The position numbers and the translations under genes are program-made. A stretch of 64,000 nt of DNA from Gigaspora rosea (Eukaryota; Glomeromycota; Glomeromycetes; Diversisporales; Gigasporaceae): contig QKWP01000208.1 in the NCBI GenBank assembly GCA_003550325.1, forward strand, positions 167,811 through 231,810. The letters run 5' to 3'. This document shows, in pieces, positions 21,700 to 33,429 of the stretch. Positions within the stretch are counted from its first letter, which is position 1, and every line of letters starts with the position of its first letter. The notes beneath the pieces are model-generated. The model did not search any database and had not been told where the DNA came from. It saw only the letters and a program-made list of their open reading frames with translations.

Positions 21700-23848
21700 G
21701 GATAATTATTATATAACAATAATAAAAAAATTATAATGCAATAATTAAATTGAAATAGATCATTATTAACAATAATATTTTGCATTATCTAATAATTTCA
21801 AATTGATCTAAATCTTTCTTAAATTTTGAAACAACATATGTTAGACTACCAAAGTTGGTTTTTATTTTGTATAACCTGTTGTTACAAAATTTCATTTGGC
21901 AGATCAGTTTTTTTTTAATTGGCTATAAATTATTGCAGTTTGTAAAATTTTGTACCTCTTGAAAAATTAACAAAAAAAAAATTCATATTTTAATATCAGA
22001 GTAATTTTAAAAAATCAGAAATTATCAATAATTTGTTTGTTTGATTTTTTTGTTGATAAATTTTTGGAAAATAAAGAATTTTGTAAACTGCAATAATAAA
22101 TTTATTTTCATATCTAAGACCATGCAAATTTTTTTTCTGTTTACAAAATATGAAATCAGAAATATGGAAATTTTGATTTATTTTATCAGCCTATCAGGTA
22201 ATACTAGAAAATTAAACTCATCATCAGGAAATACTAGTGAAGGATATTTAATGTTCTCAATGTTCTCAAAAACTTCAAAAAAATTTAAGAACACTATATT
22301 TAAAAATAATGTTCTCTTTTGAGAACAAACTAAGAATATAAAATTTATAATTTATGTGTTTATAATATATATATAAAATTAAAGAGCTTGCTATTTATTA
22401 CTACTAATGATTATTACCAGTATCATATAAATATAATCAGCCAATAGTATATTATAAGTATGCTTATTATTGTAAATACAACAATAGAATTCTTACAATA
22501 ATTATTACAAAACTAATATAATAACTGTCTAGTAATAGGACTTAGAAGAGTTGGAAATTTAGTTGCTTAATTATCTTTTGCTTAATTATCTTTTAATAAT
22601 TAAAGTTAATAGTTCTTCTTATAAAAAAATTTAATTTTCAACAAGCTTAGATTTTTGGACCTATTCTCCTTATTTTCAATTATAATTTATATACTAGTAA
22701 ATGCAGCATTTTATATTTAAAAATTATATTAAAAATTTTATTTTTAAAAAATTATAATAGTGCACATTAAATTTTTTTTAACATAAAATTATAAATTTAT
22801 GTTCTCAAAGAATAAAAAAATTTTTTAAACATTCTTCACTGGGAGATACTGGATAAATTTATGGAAAAAAATTAAATAGCAAAAATGGAATAATTGGACA
22901 ATTGGAATTTAAAAAAAAAAAATTTGAAAAATTTGAAAAAATTCAGCAGGTTATGCAAAACAAAAAATTAACTTTGCGTGGCCTAATAGAGACAACGAAT
23001 TTATCGATAGTCACAGGAACAAGAACTTATGACGATTTATGAATAACAAGTATTTTATTATATGGGGTCAAGATAAATTCAATTAACGATTTATTACGAA
23101 CGAATATTATGGGCCAAGCATTAACTACTTAGAGTTACATTTTTAGTCTTATTTCGAAGGTAAAACCCCACTAAGTTGTTTTTATTCGCGGTAAATTTTC
23201 AGCAGCTTATACATTATTTTACATGTAACGGAAATCGAAAAACTCTAACTATCTAGCCATACTAGTTTCCGTTATTATTATTTATTTACTTCGTTTCCTT
23301 TGAATTTTTACTTCCCCATTTCCCATTTTACCCAGATTACCCAAATTTACCCGATTACCAGGAATTTTTGGAATCTTGGGAATTTGCACAGCCGATAATT
23401 ATGCCACGTTTCCAGGTGGATCGACCTTGGTCTTTTACAACGTATACACAATAAAAGTCTGTGTAACAAGAACAAGTCTATCATATAAACTTTCATCAAT
23501 GTTTACAACTTGTTAACTAAAAAAATTTTAATCGCTTTCATGTTTAAAATGAATGAGTCACTAAACGAATGCCTCTCGAAATTCTCAATATTCTCCGAAC
23601 TTACTGTAAAAGTTATTTTTCATGCTTTCTCGTAAACCGTATATGGTGTACAATTATTATATCAATATTACGGTGCAACCCAACCGAACATTTTGACAAT
23701 AGAATGTCAACGTTAAATGCGAAAAACAAGCTCTATTAATTTTCTTTAAGGTTATTCTTCCAAACTTCTAAAACTATTATTTAAGTATAAAAGTTATGTT
23801 TCATGTGTTTATAGCTCTCGTATAACCATAATTAAAAAAGGGTCATAG
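21700..23848. other. Gene-free A/T-rich stretch
   Basis: No gene was recognised. The word GTTCTC occurs repeatedly between 22250 and 22325 and at 22801. A possible element end (CAGGTAATACTAG) lies near 22194 and a related word (GGGAGATACTGG) near 22840. Confidence 0.45.
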
Positions 23849-24098
23849 ACGAATGATTTACGTGTAGATCTCGTGGTTCAATTCTATCAAAATGATGGTT
23901 ATCTGCTTGTAATGGACGAAAATAGAAAATTTAAAATGTTTTTATATGGTTACTGTGATAAAAAACTAGATACCAGGAACGGAATGATATGTAATGTTAC
24001 TAAGCATAAGGTTTATTCATGGCGTACGTACGCCCCAAAAATCATGTGCGTTAAATGTACTCAAAACGTGAAAGTATGCTTAAACTTCACGTATATTG
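23849..24098 (+). pseudogene. Coding-like fragment cut by a MITE
   Basis: A frame open from the codon after the stop at 23846 runs for about 83 codons with unusually balanced amino-acid content for this A/T-rich region (segments YGYCDKKLDTRNGMICNV and YAPKIMCVKCTQNVKVC, five cysteines). It reads directly into the hAT-like element at 24099. No ATG precedes the coding-like part in frame. The family is not recognised; it may be an exon remnant truncated by the insertion, or chance. Confidence 0.35.
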
Positions 24099-24308
24099 CA
24101 GGGTTGACAAATGACATTGTGACATTGTTATTTGTCACTTGTCATTTAGAAGGTAAATGACAAATGACAAAAATAGGTCATTTTTAAAAATGCTAAGATC
24201 CCGAGAGAATTAAGGTTTGTGCACTTCGGATATTTTAGGATTGGTTGATCCTAAAACACCCGAAGTCAATATGTTATTTTTAAATGACATTGTCATTTGC
24301 CAACCCTG
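24099..24308. mobile_element. hAT-like MITE with nested hairpins
   Basis: The termini CAGGGTTGACAAATGACATT and the inverse of AATGACAATGTCATTTGCCA...CCCTG have hAT-like CAGGG ends. AAATGACA words cluster near both ends. Internal hairpins TTTGTCACTTGTCATTT / AAATGACAAATGACAAA and ACTTCGG...CCGAAGT are present. The flanking 8-mers (GTATATTG and CATATTTT) do not match well, so a clean target duplication is not shown. Confidence 0.6.
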
Positions 24309-24627
24309 CATATTTTATCTCATAGCATTATATTTATATGCTGTATGAGATTAAGTCTAAATATATGAATAACTAAAAAAAAAGAACCCGGAATTCATCA
24401 ATTAGCGTGTGAATAAAAGTGTGACACAATTTGATTATAATATGCAAGGTTAATCTTGGTTATAAATCCTTTTAGGGCAGGTTGTCTATAGAAAGATTGA
24501 AAGTTTCGGGAATTGCACCTTAAAAAAATCATGTTTTGGTTAAAAATACAGGTGGCGCCATACGCGTCCAGAAATAACGCTTATTATGTAAACATGTGTT
24601 AACTGATTTGATATATGTATATTATAC

Positions 24628-24720
24628 CGTTCAAAGTTAATTTTCGGTTAACATCACTTTCCAGGACTCCCGGAAAAGGGGAAGGGAAAATGAAACTTAC
24701 ATATAAAATGAACAAACTAT
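24628..24720. mobile_element. Half copy of the AGGCCGTTTGAA element
   Basis: CCGTTCAAAGTTAATTTTCG, then GGTTAACATCACTTTCC, then ACTCCCGGAAAAGGGGAAGG match the inverse of the right half of 26264-26511. Only one half is present. Confidence 0.6.
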
Positions 24721-25189
24721 TTTTAATGTAGTAAATCTATTATAACGAAATGACTTCAAGTTAAACTTAGTCTAGAGATTCTAGTTGAGTCGCAGCATTA
24801 CATTCTACAAAGAGAGGAGCAAAAAAAAAAAAAAAAATTAAAAATAAATAAATAAATAAATAAAATTCATTCATCAAGAAAAGAACTTCGCACGTACGTA
24901 CGTTGTGAAAGTCTAAATCGACCCAAATTCTATTTTTATCCTTTTGTTCTAATATTGTGAATATGTGGTACAAATTCCTGGAATTACCGGAATCCCTGGT
25001 AATCAAGGGATTCTTGGGATTCGAAGGATTCAATGAATGATGGGAATTACAAGAATTCAAAGAATAGTTGGAATAACAAGAATAGTTAGAATTCCTAGAA
25101 TTCAGTAATATGTAATTATTAATTAATATAGAGAGCCGTAATAAAGATAACTCACTTGGAGTTCAAAAACTAACAAATCACATAGTTTC

Positions 25190-25960
25190 CTAACCCGTTA
25201 AGCTATAACCTTCGAAATAAGAGTTATCTCAAAGTAATATTTACCTTTAAACAAAAGCCAGGTTGTCCTTTGCTGAACCACCTTTATATCCGTGATTGAT
25301 TTCCGAAACTCCGTGCTCACGTGACATCGGTAAATCTTAACCGCAGGTACGATGATTTCTGCAAAATGCAGAATACCGCAGAATTTGCAGAATTCACACA
25401 TTTTTGCAGAACTTGGATTTTATCGCGGATAATTGCAGAATTGACCAGGATCCAATCAAATTGCGAGTTTTGGCGGAGAGTTTCGAAGGATAGACAATCA
25501 ATTGACGCAAAATACGAGCATGGCCGTTGGAAAGCTTTTGGAACATGAGTATTTCCCAAGTTTTGAGTGCAAAAATAGCAGAAATTTGAGTTCTGAACGC
25601 AGTAACAGGTTTGATTGCAGAAATTTGAGTTTTGAGTGCAGTAACAGGAGTTTTATTGCGGAAATTTGCTAAAATTTTATTTTGCAGATAATCGCAGAAA
25701 TTAAATTTAATCACCGCAGAAATAGAGTTTAATCACCGCAGAAAATCATCGTCCCTGCTTAACCGTCAATTCTAATCCCGTGACCTCACATTAAAGCCTC
25801 GTGACGTAATATAAAGCTCTAGTTACTCGGACCAAGACTATCCACGCCTCAATAGAAGCCTTACCGTTATTAAGGTTTATATAGAGTAGTTTAGTGTTAG
25901 TAGTGCATATAGATTTGTGCCATAACTCTTATGTCATGTCGAACTTGTCGTAGTTTGTAA
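25190..25960 (+). mobile_element. Decayed LTR fragment interrupted by a MITE
   Basis: TATAACCTTCGAAATAAGAG near 25201 and CGGACCAAGACTATCCACGC near 25827 are shared, in the same order, with the probable solo LTR at 28804-29952 and with 55985-56340. The middle is interrupted by the hAT-like element at 25344-25757. The 5' and 3' ends are approximate. Confidence 0.5.
25344..25757. mobile_element. hAT-like MITE, 8-bp duplication CTTAACCG
   Basis: Inverse termini CAGGTACGATGATTTCTGC and GCAGAAAATCATCGTCCCTG are flanked by an exact 8-bp direct repeat CTTAACCG (25336-25343 and 25758-25765). The interior is rich in GCAGAA/TTCTGC words toward both ends. Frames on both strands in this stretch follow these words and are not genes. 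Confidence 0.85.
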
Positions 25961-26263
25961 TATTATAATAAAATCATTAATAAAGATATGTAATAATTTG
26001 TCAAATACAATTTCGACATAATATAATAGTTACGGCACCAATATATAGGCATCCACTTATTTGCGCGGGTAATACAAACTCCCTGGAGAGGAAATAGACA
26101 ATCGAAGAGTGCAAATTTTGGCTATTCCGGATCAGCCCGACGAAGAATCCCAACACGCGCAAAAGAAGAAACAAGCGAAAATATGCAAAATCTAATGTAT
26201 AAATCGATCTTGTTACACTAATTATAAAATGACGGGAATGAAATTTTATATATAGTATACATT

Positions 26264-26511
26264 AGGCCGTTTGAATTTAATGTTAACATCACCCCCAGCT
26301 GAAGTCTCCCCCACCTCCCCCCGAAAACGAACAGCCAATCAAAACGCTGGATAACTCTCACCAGTCACCTGATTTATATCAACCAATGAATTGGCCCATC
26401 TTTGTTCATTTTTATATGTTCGTTTCATATGTTCGTTTCATTTTACCCCCTCCCCCCTCCCGAGAGTCCTGGAAAAGTGATGTTAACCAAAGAATCAACT
26501 TCAAACGGCCT
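26264..26511. mobile_element. MITE with AGGCCGTTTGAA termini
   Basis: AGGCCGTTTGAATTTAATG and the inverse of CAACTTCAAACGGCCT form the ends, with a second inner pair GTTAACATCAC / GTGATGTTAAC. The interior is C-rich (CCCCCAGCTGAAGTCTCCCC). Related ends occur at 20813, 21699 and 24628. No target duplication could be assigned. Confidence 0.65.
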
Positions 26512-26861
26512 CAGCCGTGACATATGGTTATGATTATGAGTATATTATTATCTGTTTAAATAAAGATGTTAGTTTGGCTAGAGTTTGGGATTTGGGCAGC
26601 AAGTACAACTGTGCAAGGTTTTCAATCTCAGTGGGCTATATAAAAGGTGACAAACTTTTTTATAAAGGGGACTTGTCACACCCTTTAGTAACGCAAGTTA
26701 TCTGAACAACTTTTAGTAAAAAAAAAAAATAAAAAAAAAATCATAACATTTCTTTGAGTAAATTCTTTGATTAAATTGAATATTTTTCACATGGCTCGCA
26801 TAAGTACCTTAGTTTAAATAGCCTTGCTCTCTTTAACTCTTATTCACGTTTCTATATTTGA

Positions 26862-27071
26862 TCGGGACAAGAGAGAGTCGAATTTGTCGGTGGTCCTTTA
26901 AACAACACTTCCGAACTTCTTAACCGTCAAGATTCCGAGATTGAAATTGTCGGTGATCCTTTGGAAAATAAATCTCCCTCTGAACTTCTCAAACGTCATC
27001 CCCTCGAAAATTCTGATGTTGAATTTGTCGGTGATCCCTTGGAAAATTCTTCGAAAATTCACAAACACTAG
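26862..27071 (+). pseudogene. VGGPLEN repeat-peptide fragment, copy B
   Basis: After a TGA near 26859, about 69 codons stay open to the TAG at 27069-27071. The peptide is built from an internal repeat of about 22-25 residues: VEFVGGPLNNTSELLNRQDS, then EIEIVGDPLENKSPSELLKR, then VEFVGDPLENSSK. No ATG starts the frame, so this looks like the 3' exon or C-terminal end of a gene whose 5' part is missing. The same peptide end occurs at 36072 and 62402. The family is not recognised. Confidence 0.5.
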
Positions 27072-28803
27072 AGCAACTATTGTACTTATAATATATATTT
27101 TGCGACTGTTATAGATGGATCACCCAGGCATGTGAGTGTTGTCTCCAATGATAGTTGGGTTAATAAATATTTAATTATAAATACCAAAGTGTATTAAATC
27201 TTTAGATAACGTGCGTGTTCACCGGTAAGGGTCGACTGTATATCAATATAGATGACCTTCGTAGCTGATTTTATATCGCTATAGGATAAAAAAGCAATAA
27301 TCTTTTTGGATATAGTAAAGTTGTAATTACTTCTCAAAATCTGTCAAAATTGATCTTACTAAAAATTTACTAATAATAAATCATCAATGGTGCCGACAAT
27401 GTACAGCTATTAACTTCAATATTTGCTTTTTAGTATCTTAATATCATAATCTATATCAATATATAAAGTTGCGATTATACAGTATAATAAAAATGCACAG
27501 TATAATACCAAGTGTTACAATGTGGTTCTGCGGCATCATATGGGTTCGAATTAGGATTAGATTTGATAAGTTGCAATAGTAAATTTTCACGTCGGTGAAG
27601 TATTATACTGAGGAATGAAACATAGAAAAGCTGAATTAGTTGATAATTGTATCATATAAATTTGTCCAATAATTATATGGAATAATTGTATTATAATGCG
27701 ATTTTATTTCTATTAGTAACTATAGTAATTATGAAGCATGCAGAGTTTTTATTATAATTGTATCGCAATCGTATTGTACAGTATATAAGTTTTGCTAAAT
27801 AAAGTACAACATTTGTAGCAAATTTCTGAATATTTACAGTATATACAAATATGCTGTAATTGATTATTTTATATAAGTTATCGACATAAAATACTACAGA
27901 TTATTTACAATTACTAACTGTATAAGATTTATTTGACTAATAATCATACAGTAATATGATAATAATTATGCAAATTTTAAATTACTTACTGCAATTCATC
28001 ATTATCCACTTCTTTATATACAATATAAAATTACTTGTCAATCTCAATAAAAGCTACACAAAGATTGGGTTCATATGATAAAATCATCCTAAATGATGGT
28101 CTTAGATAAAAATTCCGAATCCATTTAAATTCTGTTTCCACTTATAACATATACATAAAGGTTGTTCGGCTCTTTTACAATGTAAATACTTTATTGGGCA
28201 GAGCGATAGCCAAAAGTAGCTTAAACTATATTGTATTACGGGTTATAAAATTAGTTTGCATAAATATATCAATTGCTATTACGTATGATCAGATAAAAAT
28301 AACTTTTCATTATATGAAAATTTAAATTATATGTATTTATATAATTAAATTTATTAATGAAGATTTTTTTAATGGTTAAGTAGCTTTGGTTAAAGAATTT
28401 CTTAGAAACTGCCGTTTATTTAAGTGACCTCATAAGTGCAGACAATCGTAATCCTTTATATAAAATTCGCAATTTCGGCACCTCCCTAAAGACCTATATT
28501 TCATGTTTCGAACAAATTAATAGAGTCATTTTCAGAAGAGGATTTTTACCCGGACAGTTGATTAAGATCAGCCCATCACGATTGTTTCTTAATGTACTTT
28601 TCATCTAAATCTCTATTGCATCCGTAACAAGGTCGTGATTTATAATTGCATTAAATTAGTTAATCTTATACATGCATACATTTAGCGAGAAGGTGCATTA
28701 TGAAAGGTGCATAGCATTAAATAAAGATAAAGTTATACAAATTATTTTGGCATTTTACAGGATATAGATGTACAATTTTTATACAAACAAGGACTGCTGT
28801 AGT
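27072..28803. other. Non-coding part of copy B
   Basis: Aligns with 10320-13270. It is A/T-rich, and small frames are not kept between the copies, which argues against protein coding. It contains the empty sites for the two copy A insertions (near 27375 and 28630). Confidence 0.7.
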
Positions 28804-29952
28804 TGTGACGGGCAAATTCGACTTATATAGTCGGAAATGGAGGCTGTGCTTGACGTCTATTTTTAAATTTTTATTATTTCTATGTATATCTTTTCTATTT
28901 TTAAATATTACATTTTAGCGTTACCATTTATAGTAAGGACGTGACTCGATGGAGTCAATGGACTCGATGGACTCGAAAGAGTCGAAGGAGTCGAAAGAGT
29001 CCATAGACTCCATTGAATCCATTGAATCGATTTTTAGTATGTAAGTAAAAGTATATAAGAGCCGTAGGCTCACCGAAGGAAAGGACAGTTCTAGTCAGTA
29101 CACAACAGTTTCCAAGTAGTTCTAAGTAGTTCTAGTTAGAGTAAGTTCCCGGTAGTTAAAGTGAACTTAGGAGTCTCAACCTTCGAAATTAGAGTAGAAG
29201 CGTTAGCTCTCGAACTTTTTATTTCCTTTGTACTATTTTCTTTTTATATAAATAAAAACACATACTTATTTTTGTCCCATAAGAAAATACTCCCTTGAAA
29301 AATCGTTCGTCGTAAGAACTTTCTTGCCCCCCATAACTTTCTATAAAAACCCCAAATTGTTATCATATTAATCAAATCGAGAAAAGTAAAAAGAGAATTA
29401 GTACCCGATTTCCTCCCCGTTTTTATACCAAATTACGTATTAAATACCGCATTGATTACCTGATTTATCGAACAATAACCAACCCCGTGACCCCCATTGT
29501 CGACCGATCGTCGATCCCAGTTACTTTAATAATACTGCGTACTTTTAACTTCCGACCGCTGTCAGCTGCCGACAATCGGACTTTTGATCGACATAATCGA
29601 AATTTACCCGAAACCCGAGGTCCCGGAAGCCCAATCGGCAACCCGATAGCTCTTGTCCTGTGACTTCGTCTATCCTCTCGTTATACAGGAAAAAATAGGA
29701 GGATATTAGTTGGTGCCTACCTAAAGGAAGGGCACAATACCGGAAAAGAAATAAAGGAAATACTTATCCCATTTTCAAATCGCCGTAGCAAGACTTTCTG
29801 AACCCTGAGACCCGGACCAAGTCTTTCCACGCCTCTTTCTTCCTGCCAGCTCAAGGTTTAGAAGTCTTGACCTGTAGTTGGATAGTATATTAGTTCAATA
29901 CTAGGGTAGTTATTAGCTATATTAGCAAACCCCTGCAAGTCGGAACTTCACA
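28804..29952 (+). mobile_element. Probable solo LTR
   Basis: The insertion begins TGTGACGGGC and ends TTCACA, the TG...CA rule with a short inverse terminus (TGTGA/TCACA). Copy A has the uninterrupted site CTGTACGTGC near 13272. The right flank ACGT matches a left flank reduced to AGT, so a 4-bp duplication with one lost base is likely. Inside are a TATA-like GTATATAAGAGCC at 29050, AATAAA at 29259, and a GC-richer 3' half. A 9-bp-period repeat (GGACTCGAT / GAGTCGAAG) fills 28931-29035. Landmarks such as CCGGACCAAGTCTTTCCACG recur at 25827 and 56294. No internal retroelement genes are present. Confidence 0.65.
28931..29035. repeat. 9-bp tandem repeat within the LTR
   Basis: Variants of GGACTCGAT and GAGTCGAAA follow each other with a 9-bp period, then switch to the inverse strand form (GACTCCATT, GAATCCATT). 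The array can fold on itself because the two halves are partly inverse. Confidence 0.75.
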
Positions 29953-31525
29953 ACGTGCATTTATTTAAGAATTAAAGCAGCTTTACAAATATTGAATATA
30001 TTCTAGCGAAGAATCATCATCCTACTACTCCAAATGTATATAAATATTTATTTTTATTATTATTCTACTTATTTATTATTTTTTATAAGAGTGATAAAAA
30101 AATGATATATATGATTATCCATGCTATTTTGCAAATGGGCAGATTCTATACAGTACTAAGCCTCCAAAAATTTGTATTATATCGGGTATATCAGTAATAC
30201 TTTTTAGTCAAGAAGCATTACCTTAAATATCTTTTTCTTCTCGTTATCCTAAAGAGAAAGAAAAAGAAATTGATCTTTTATTAATTGTTTCATTTTTTAT
30301 AACATCAATAATTTTTAATTGTTTCAACTTCGTGAATTGTTCAATTTTTAAATGATTATGTACCATTTTTTTATCGTAGATAAATTGTATTATTTGGAAG
30401 TTATAAAATTTTTTATATAAATTTAGTAGGCGTTTCATTAGATAATAACATAATTGTTTATGCATCTAAGTGGATTAATATTAACGTATCTGAATCAAAT
30501 ATCGATTGCCTCCCAGAAGATCCATTTTTAGATGGTAAAAACAAATGAAAAAATTTTTTTCCTACTAGTTTTTTTTCAAATGATTCAGAATGGTTACGAT
30601 TACACGCATGCGATACTATATTAAAAAAGTGGGAAACAAACATTAGCTATCAATGAATTCCCAACATTTATTATTATGTTGATATTAACTGGATTTCTGA
30701 TGAACTAACTAGCAAATCCTACTTTGTGCAGGAAGTGATGCGAATTTAACAATATTTAATAGCATCAATTTAGCCTGATATTGTGTCAGATTAATGGCTA
30801 ATTAAAGTATGAAATTTTGTTACGATTTAATTGTTAGTATTTGCGATTAATTATTAGTGATTATTGTTAAATAGTAATGTGTAGAATGCGGCAGTTAACG
30901 AAATTGAAGGCGTACAGGTCATACAGCTTTTATGAGTAAGTATCAATCCAATTATAAGGTCATCTTAAAATTCTATTTAATCTTTCACTTATAATTTATT
31001 TTATTGTTTTTTTTTATACAGATAAACGTATTACTTATCGATTCATTCATTGGCAAATTTTTCTATTGTCCTAAAATTTTGAAATCAGTTGTAATGACGG
31101 TATGGTATTAAAAATAAAGCTGACCAGCTTTAAAAAAAGGCCGAACGAAGCGAGCAGAAAAAAAATTGGCAAAAACATAATTAAAATTATCCATATAATT
31201 TTATAATTTATTCAAAAATAATTTTATATTTTTAGGTTCTAATTCATTAAAAATGAGTAAACTTTATACAGTAATAAATTTTAAAAGCTCTCATATCAGA
31301 TATTATATTTTTGAGATTCGGATTATAATTTTGGGATTCGGATTATAGTTTCGAGTTTTTGGGATTCAGGTTTCGTTTGATACCAACTCTGAATGACGTT
31401 AACAAAATATTCAACTTTGAACGCCTTATGAGATTAATCTTTAGCCGTATCTTAAAATTTTCTAGTGAAAAAATTTTAAATCTATATATTTATTTAATTC
31501 AGCATAATATGTCTATATTTATTTA
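29953..31525. other. Non-coding part of copy B, right of the LTR
   Basis: Aligns with 13273-15410 in copy A after leaving out the element and the misassembled stretch there. The part from about 31030 also aligns with 58615-59130 in copy D. The GGCCGAACGAAGCGAGCA word (31139) is shared by copies A, B and D. No gene was seen. Confidence 0.65.
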
Positions 31526-31679
31526 CAGCTGTTTTCATAAATTCTGGGACAACTGATAAAAATTGATCAACCGAATTACTGTGTCGAAAATCCAATTCCG
31601 ATAACACCGAATTCAAAAACTTATCGAATTCGGCCGAAATAATTTTTATCAGCTGTCCCTGAATTTATGAAAACAGCTG
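31526..31679. mobile_element. CAGCTG MITE, complete copy
   Basis: The ends are CAGCTGTTTTCATAAATTC and its inverse GAATTTATGAAAACAGCTG, with TA on both sides (31524-31525 and 31680-31681). In copy D the flanks are joined directly as TTTATTTAAATATTTGAGAG near 59146-59165, the exact empty site. Copy A carries the same element with a damaged left end. This is a Tc1/mariner-like non-autonomous element that dates the duplications. Confidence 0.85.
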
Positions 31680-31926
31680 TAAATATTTGAGAGATGTTAA
31701 TGGCTTAATTGCTATTTACATTTCTGTAATTGGCTTTTTAAAAAACTAAATTTACAAGCAGGGTCAAGTCAACAAACATCTCTAGCATTAATACAAATAA
31801 AAAGCCTCGAATTTTTTTTTCGTTTAAATATATAAAATTATAGGATTATTTTTATTAATAGCTTAGTTTTACAGAAACATAGATTTTTTAGTAATCCAAT
31901 GTTTTTTTTTTCTTTTCTTTTCGTTA

Positions 31927-32172
31927 GTGGGAGCAATAGGGTTTCGGTTTTCGAGTAGTCATTTCATTTTGGAGTTTTGTCTTTCGTCAAAAGAATTTGA
32001 GGGATTGTCTATTTGGGGCTTAGGTTTCGACTTTCGTCATTATGCAAAAAGGATTCGTCTGCCTAACAACTATAATCGAGGCCATAATTTATACATATTA
32101 GACTCAATTTTGAAACATTATAATCCATGGGGCTTCTGTAAAATTGAACGCCGCAAACCAGTATTCTTTTAA
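31927..32172 (+). other. Leader reading frame upstream of membrane gene, copy B
   Basis: An 81-codon frame runs through the sequence that also precedes the other two membrane-gene copies (KRIRLPNNYNRGHN). It stops 147 bp before the membrane gene ATG. Frame and length differ between copies, so protein coding is doubtful. The stretch GCAAAAAGGATTCGTCTGCC is close to the inverse of 63215-63250 inside the element at 62956-63913. Confidence 0.35.
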
Positions 32173-32319
32173 CAGCATTCATGGCTTGTTTAACACTTCA
32201 AACATACTTTAATAGTATAGATTAAATGCTTTATTTTATTAATACGTCAGTAAAAAGTAAATACTGAAATTTTTTAAAATTGTACAATTCGTTCAATAAT
32301 TTGGTCTAATCAAAAAACA

Positions 32320-33429
32320 ATGTCTATTAATCGAGAGTCCTTATTACGAAGAGAAAATATATATTTAACGAAAAAAATAAAAGAAGAATTAGGTGCATGG
32401 AGAAAGAACAACTATGATTCTGCCAAGCATACAGTTATTTCTATTGTTATTTCTTCACTTGCCCTTGTATTTGGTATTTTCCTTTACATTACTGAGCGAA
32501 TTAATTTCGCAGAAGAAATTAAGAATGTTATTTCTACTTCTGTAATTGGAGCAGGAGGTTCATTGACTCTTGTTGGAAGTTTGGCAAGTCTCAAAAATCT
32601 CTTTAAGGAAGTTAATGAGAATGCGGAAGAGTTTAAGAACACTATGGATATTTTTAAAGATTTATATAAAAAATCTGACACTCAACATGAAAGTGAAGCT
32701 ATTGAAGTGCTTGTAGAACAATTAGAAGAATATTATAAAGATCTAAAAAAAATATTTTATTTTTTAGAAGGATTAAATAAGCATATGCATCATATGTCGA
32801 TTTGTCGCAGCATATATGTTACTATTACATCATTAGTTGTTCTCATGTTAGCAATAGTTTCTATCTTTTATTTATTGATTGGTAGTGAGAATTATATCTT
32901 CGAAATAATCGACATTTTACTTATATGCTTTGCAGCAATTATTTTATATCATTCTATTTCTATTATGATTTGTATTCAGCTCGTTATTCCACACATTACG
33001 GATAGCATGTTGGAAAATAGAAAGAGGAAAGAGATGGAAAAACTGATGAATGAGGCGGCAGAAGAAGGACCAAGTAAGGAAAATTTTGGGGAGGCGGCAA
33101 AAGAAGGACCAAGTAAGGAAAAATTTGGGGAATATAAATATAAAGTTCCCTTATACAAACTTATTAAAGTTTTATATAAAAACTATAAAGAAGAAAAAGG
33201 TTGGTTCTTAAAACTATTTCATCTTATAGAATTAGGTATATTTATTTTGTTTCTATTTTGTTTTTTTATGCTTGGTTTGGTGTCAAGAAAACTGGAATAT
33301 AAAAGAATTAATATAGGAGATACTGAATTTGAAGGAATCAATCGTATTCTTTATGGATTACCATTAAAAGAATTAGACGTTGTTGCTGCAAAACAAATAA
33401 AAAAAAATATGGATCAAACTAATAAATAA
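32320..33429 (+). CDS. Multi-pass membrane protein, family not recognised
   Basis: An uninterrupted frame of 369 codons opens with MSINRESLLRRENIYLTKKI. Hydrophobic stretches lie at about residues 38-57, 73-92 (weaker, with GAGGS), 166-187, 193-223 (long) and 298-321, so four or five membrane passes are likely. An acidic, helix-prone region (about 95-160) separates the second and third, and a lysine-rich loop (about 230-297) the fourth and fifth. That loop holds a 13-residue tandem repeat (AAEEGPSKENFGE then AAKEGPSKEKFGE) not seen in the other copies. The end, RINIGDTEFEGINRILYGLP, is conserved in all three copies. There is no signal peptide and no known catalytic motif. This is the only one of the three copies with an unbroken frame. 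The function is unknown. Confidence 0.75.
   Translation: MSINRESLLRRENIYLTKKIKEELGAWRKNNYDSAKHTVISIVISSLALVFGIFLYITERINFAEEIKNVISTSVIGAGGSLTLVGSLASLKNLFKEVNENAEEFKNTMDIFKDLYKKSDTQHESEAIEVLVEQLEEYYKDLKKIFYFLEGLNKHMHHMSICRSIYVTITSLVVLMLAIVSIFYLLIGSENYIFEIIDILLICFAAIILYHSISIMICIQLVIPHITDSMLENRKRKEMEKLMNEAAEEGPSKENFGEAAKEGPSKEKFGEYKYKVPLYKLIKVLYKNYKEEKGWFLKLFHLIELGIFILFLFCFFMLGLVSRKLEYKRINIGDTEFEGINRILYGLPLKELDVVAAKQIKKNMDQTNK

Noticed and set aside
25317..25714. Frames on both strands rich in CRTWILS and FCISAI-like segments
   Set aside because: They lie inside the hAT-like element at 25344-25757 and reflect its GCAGAA words.
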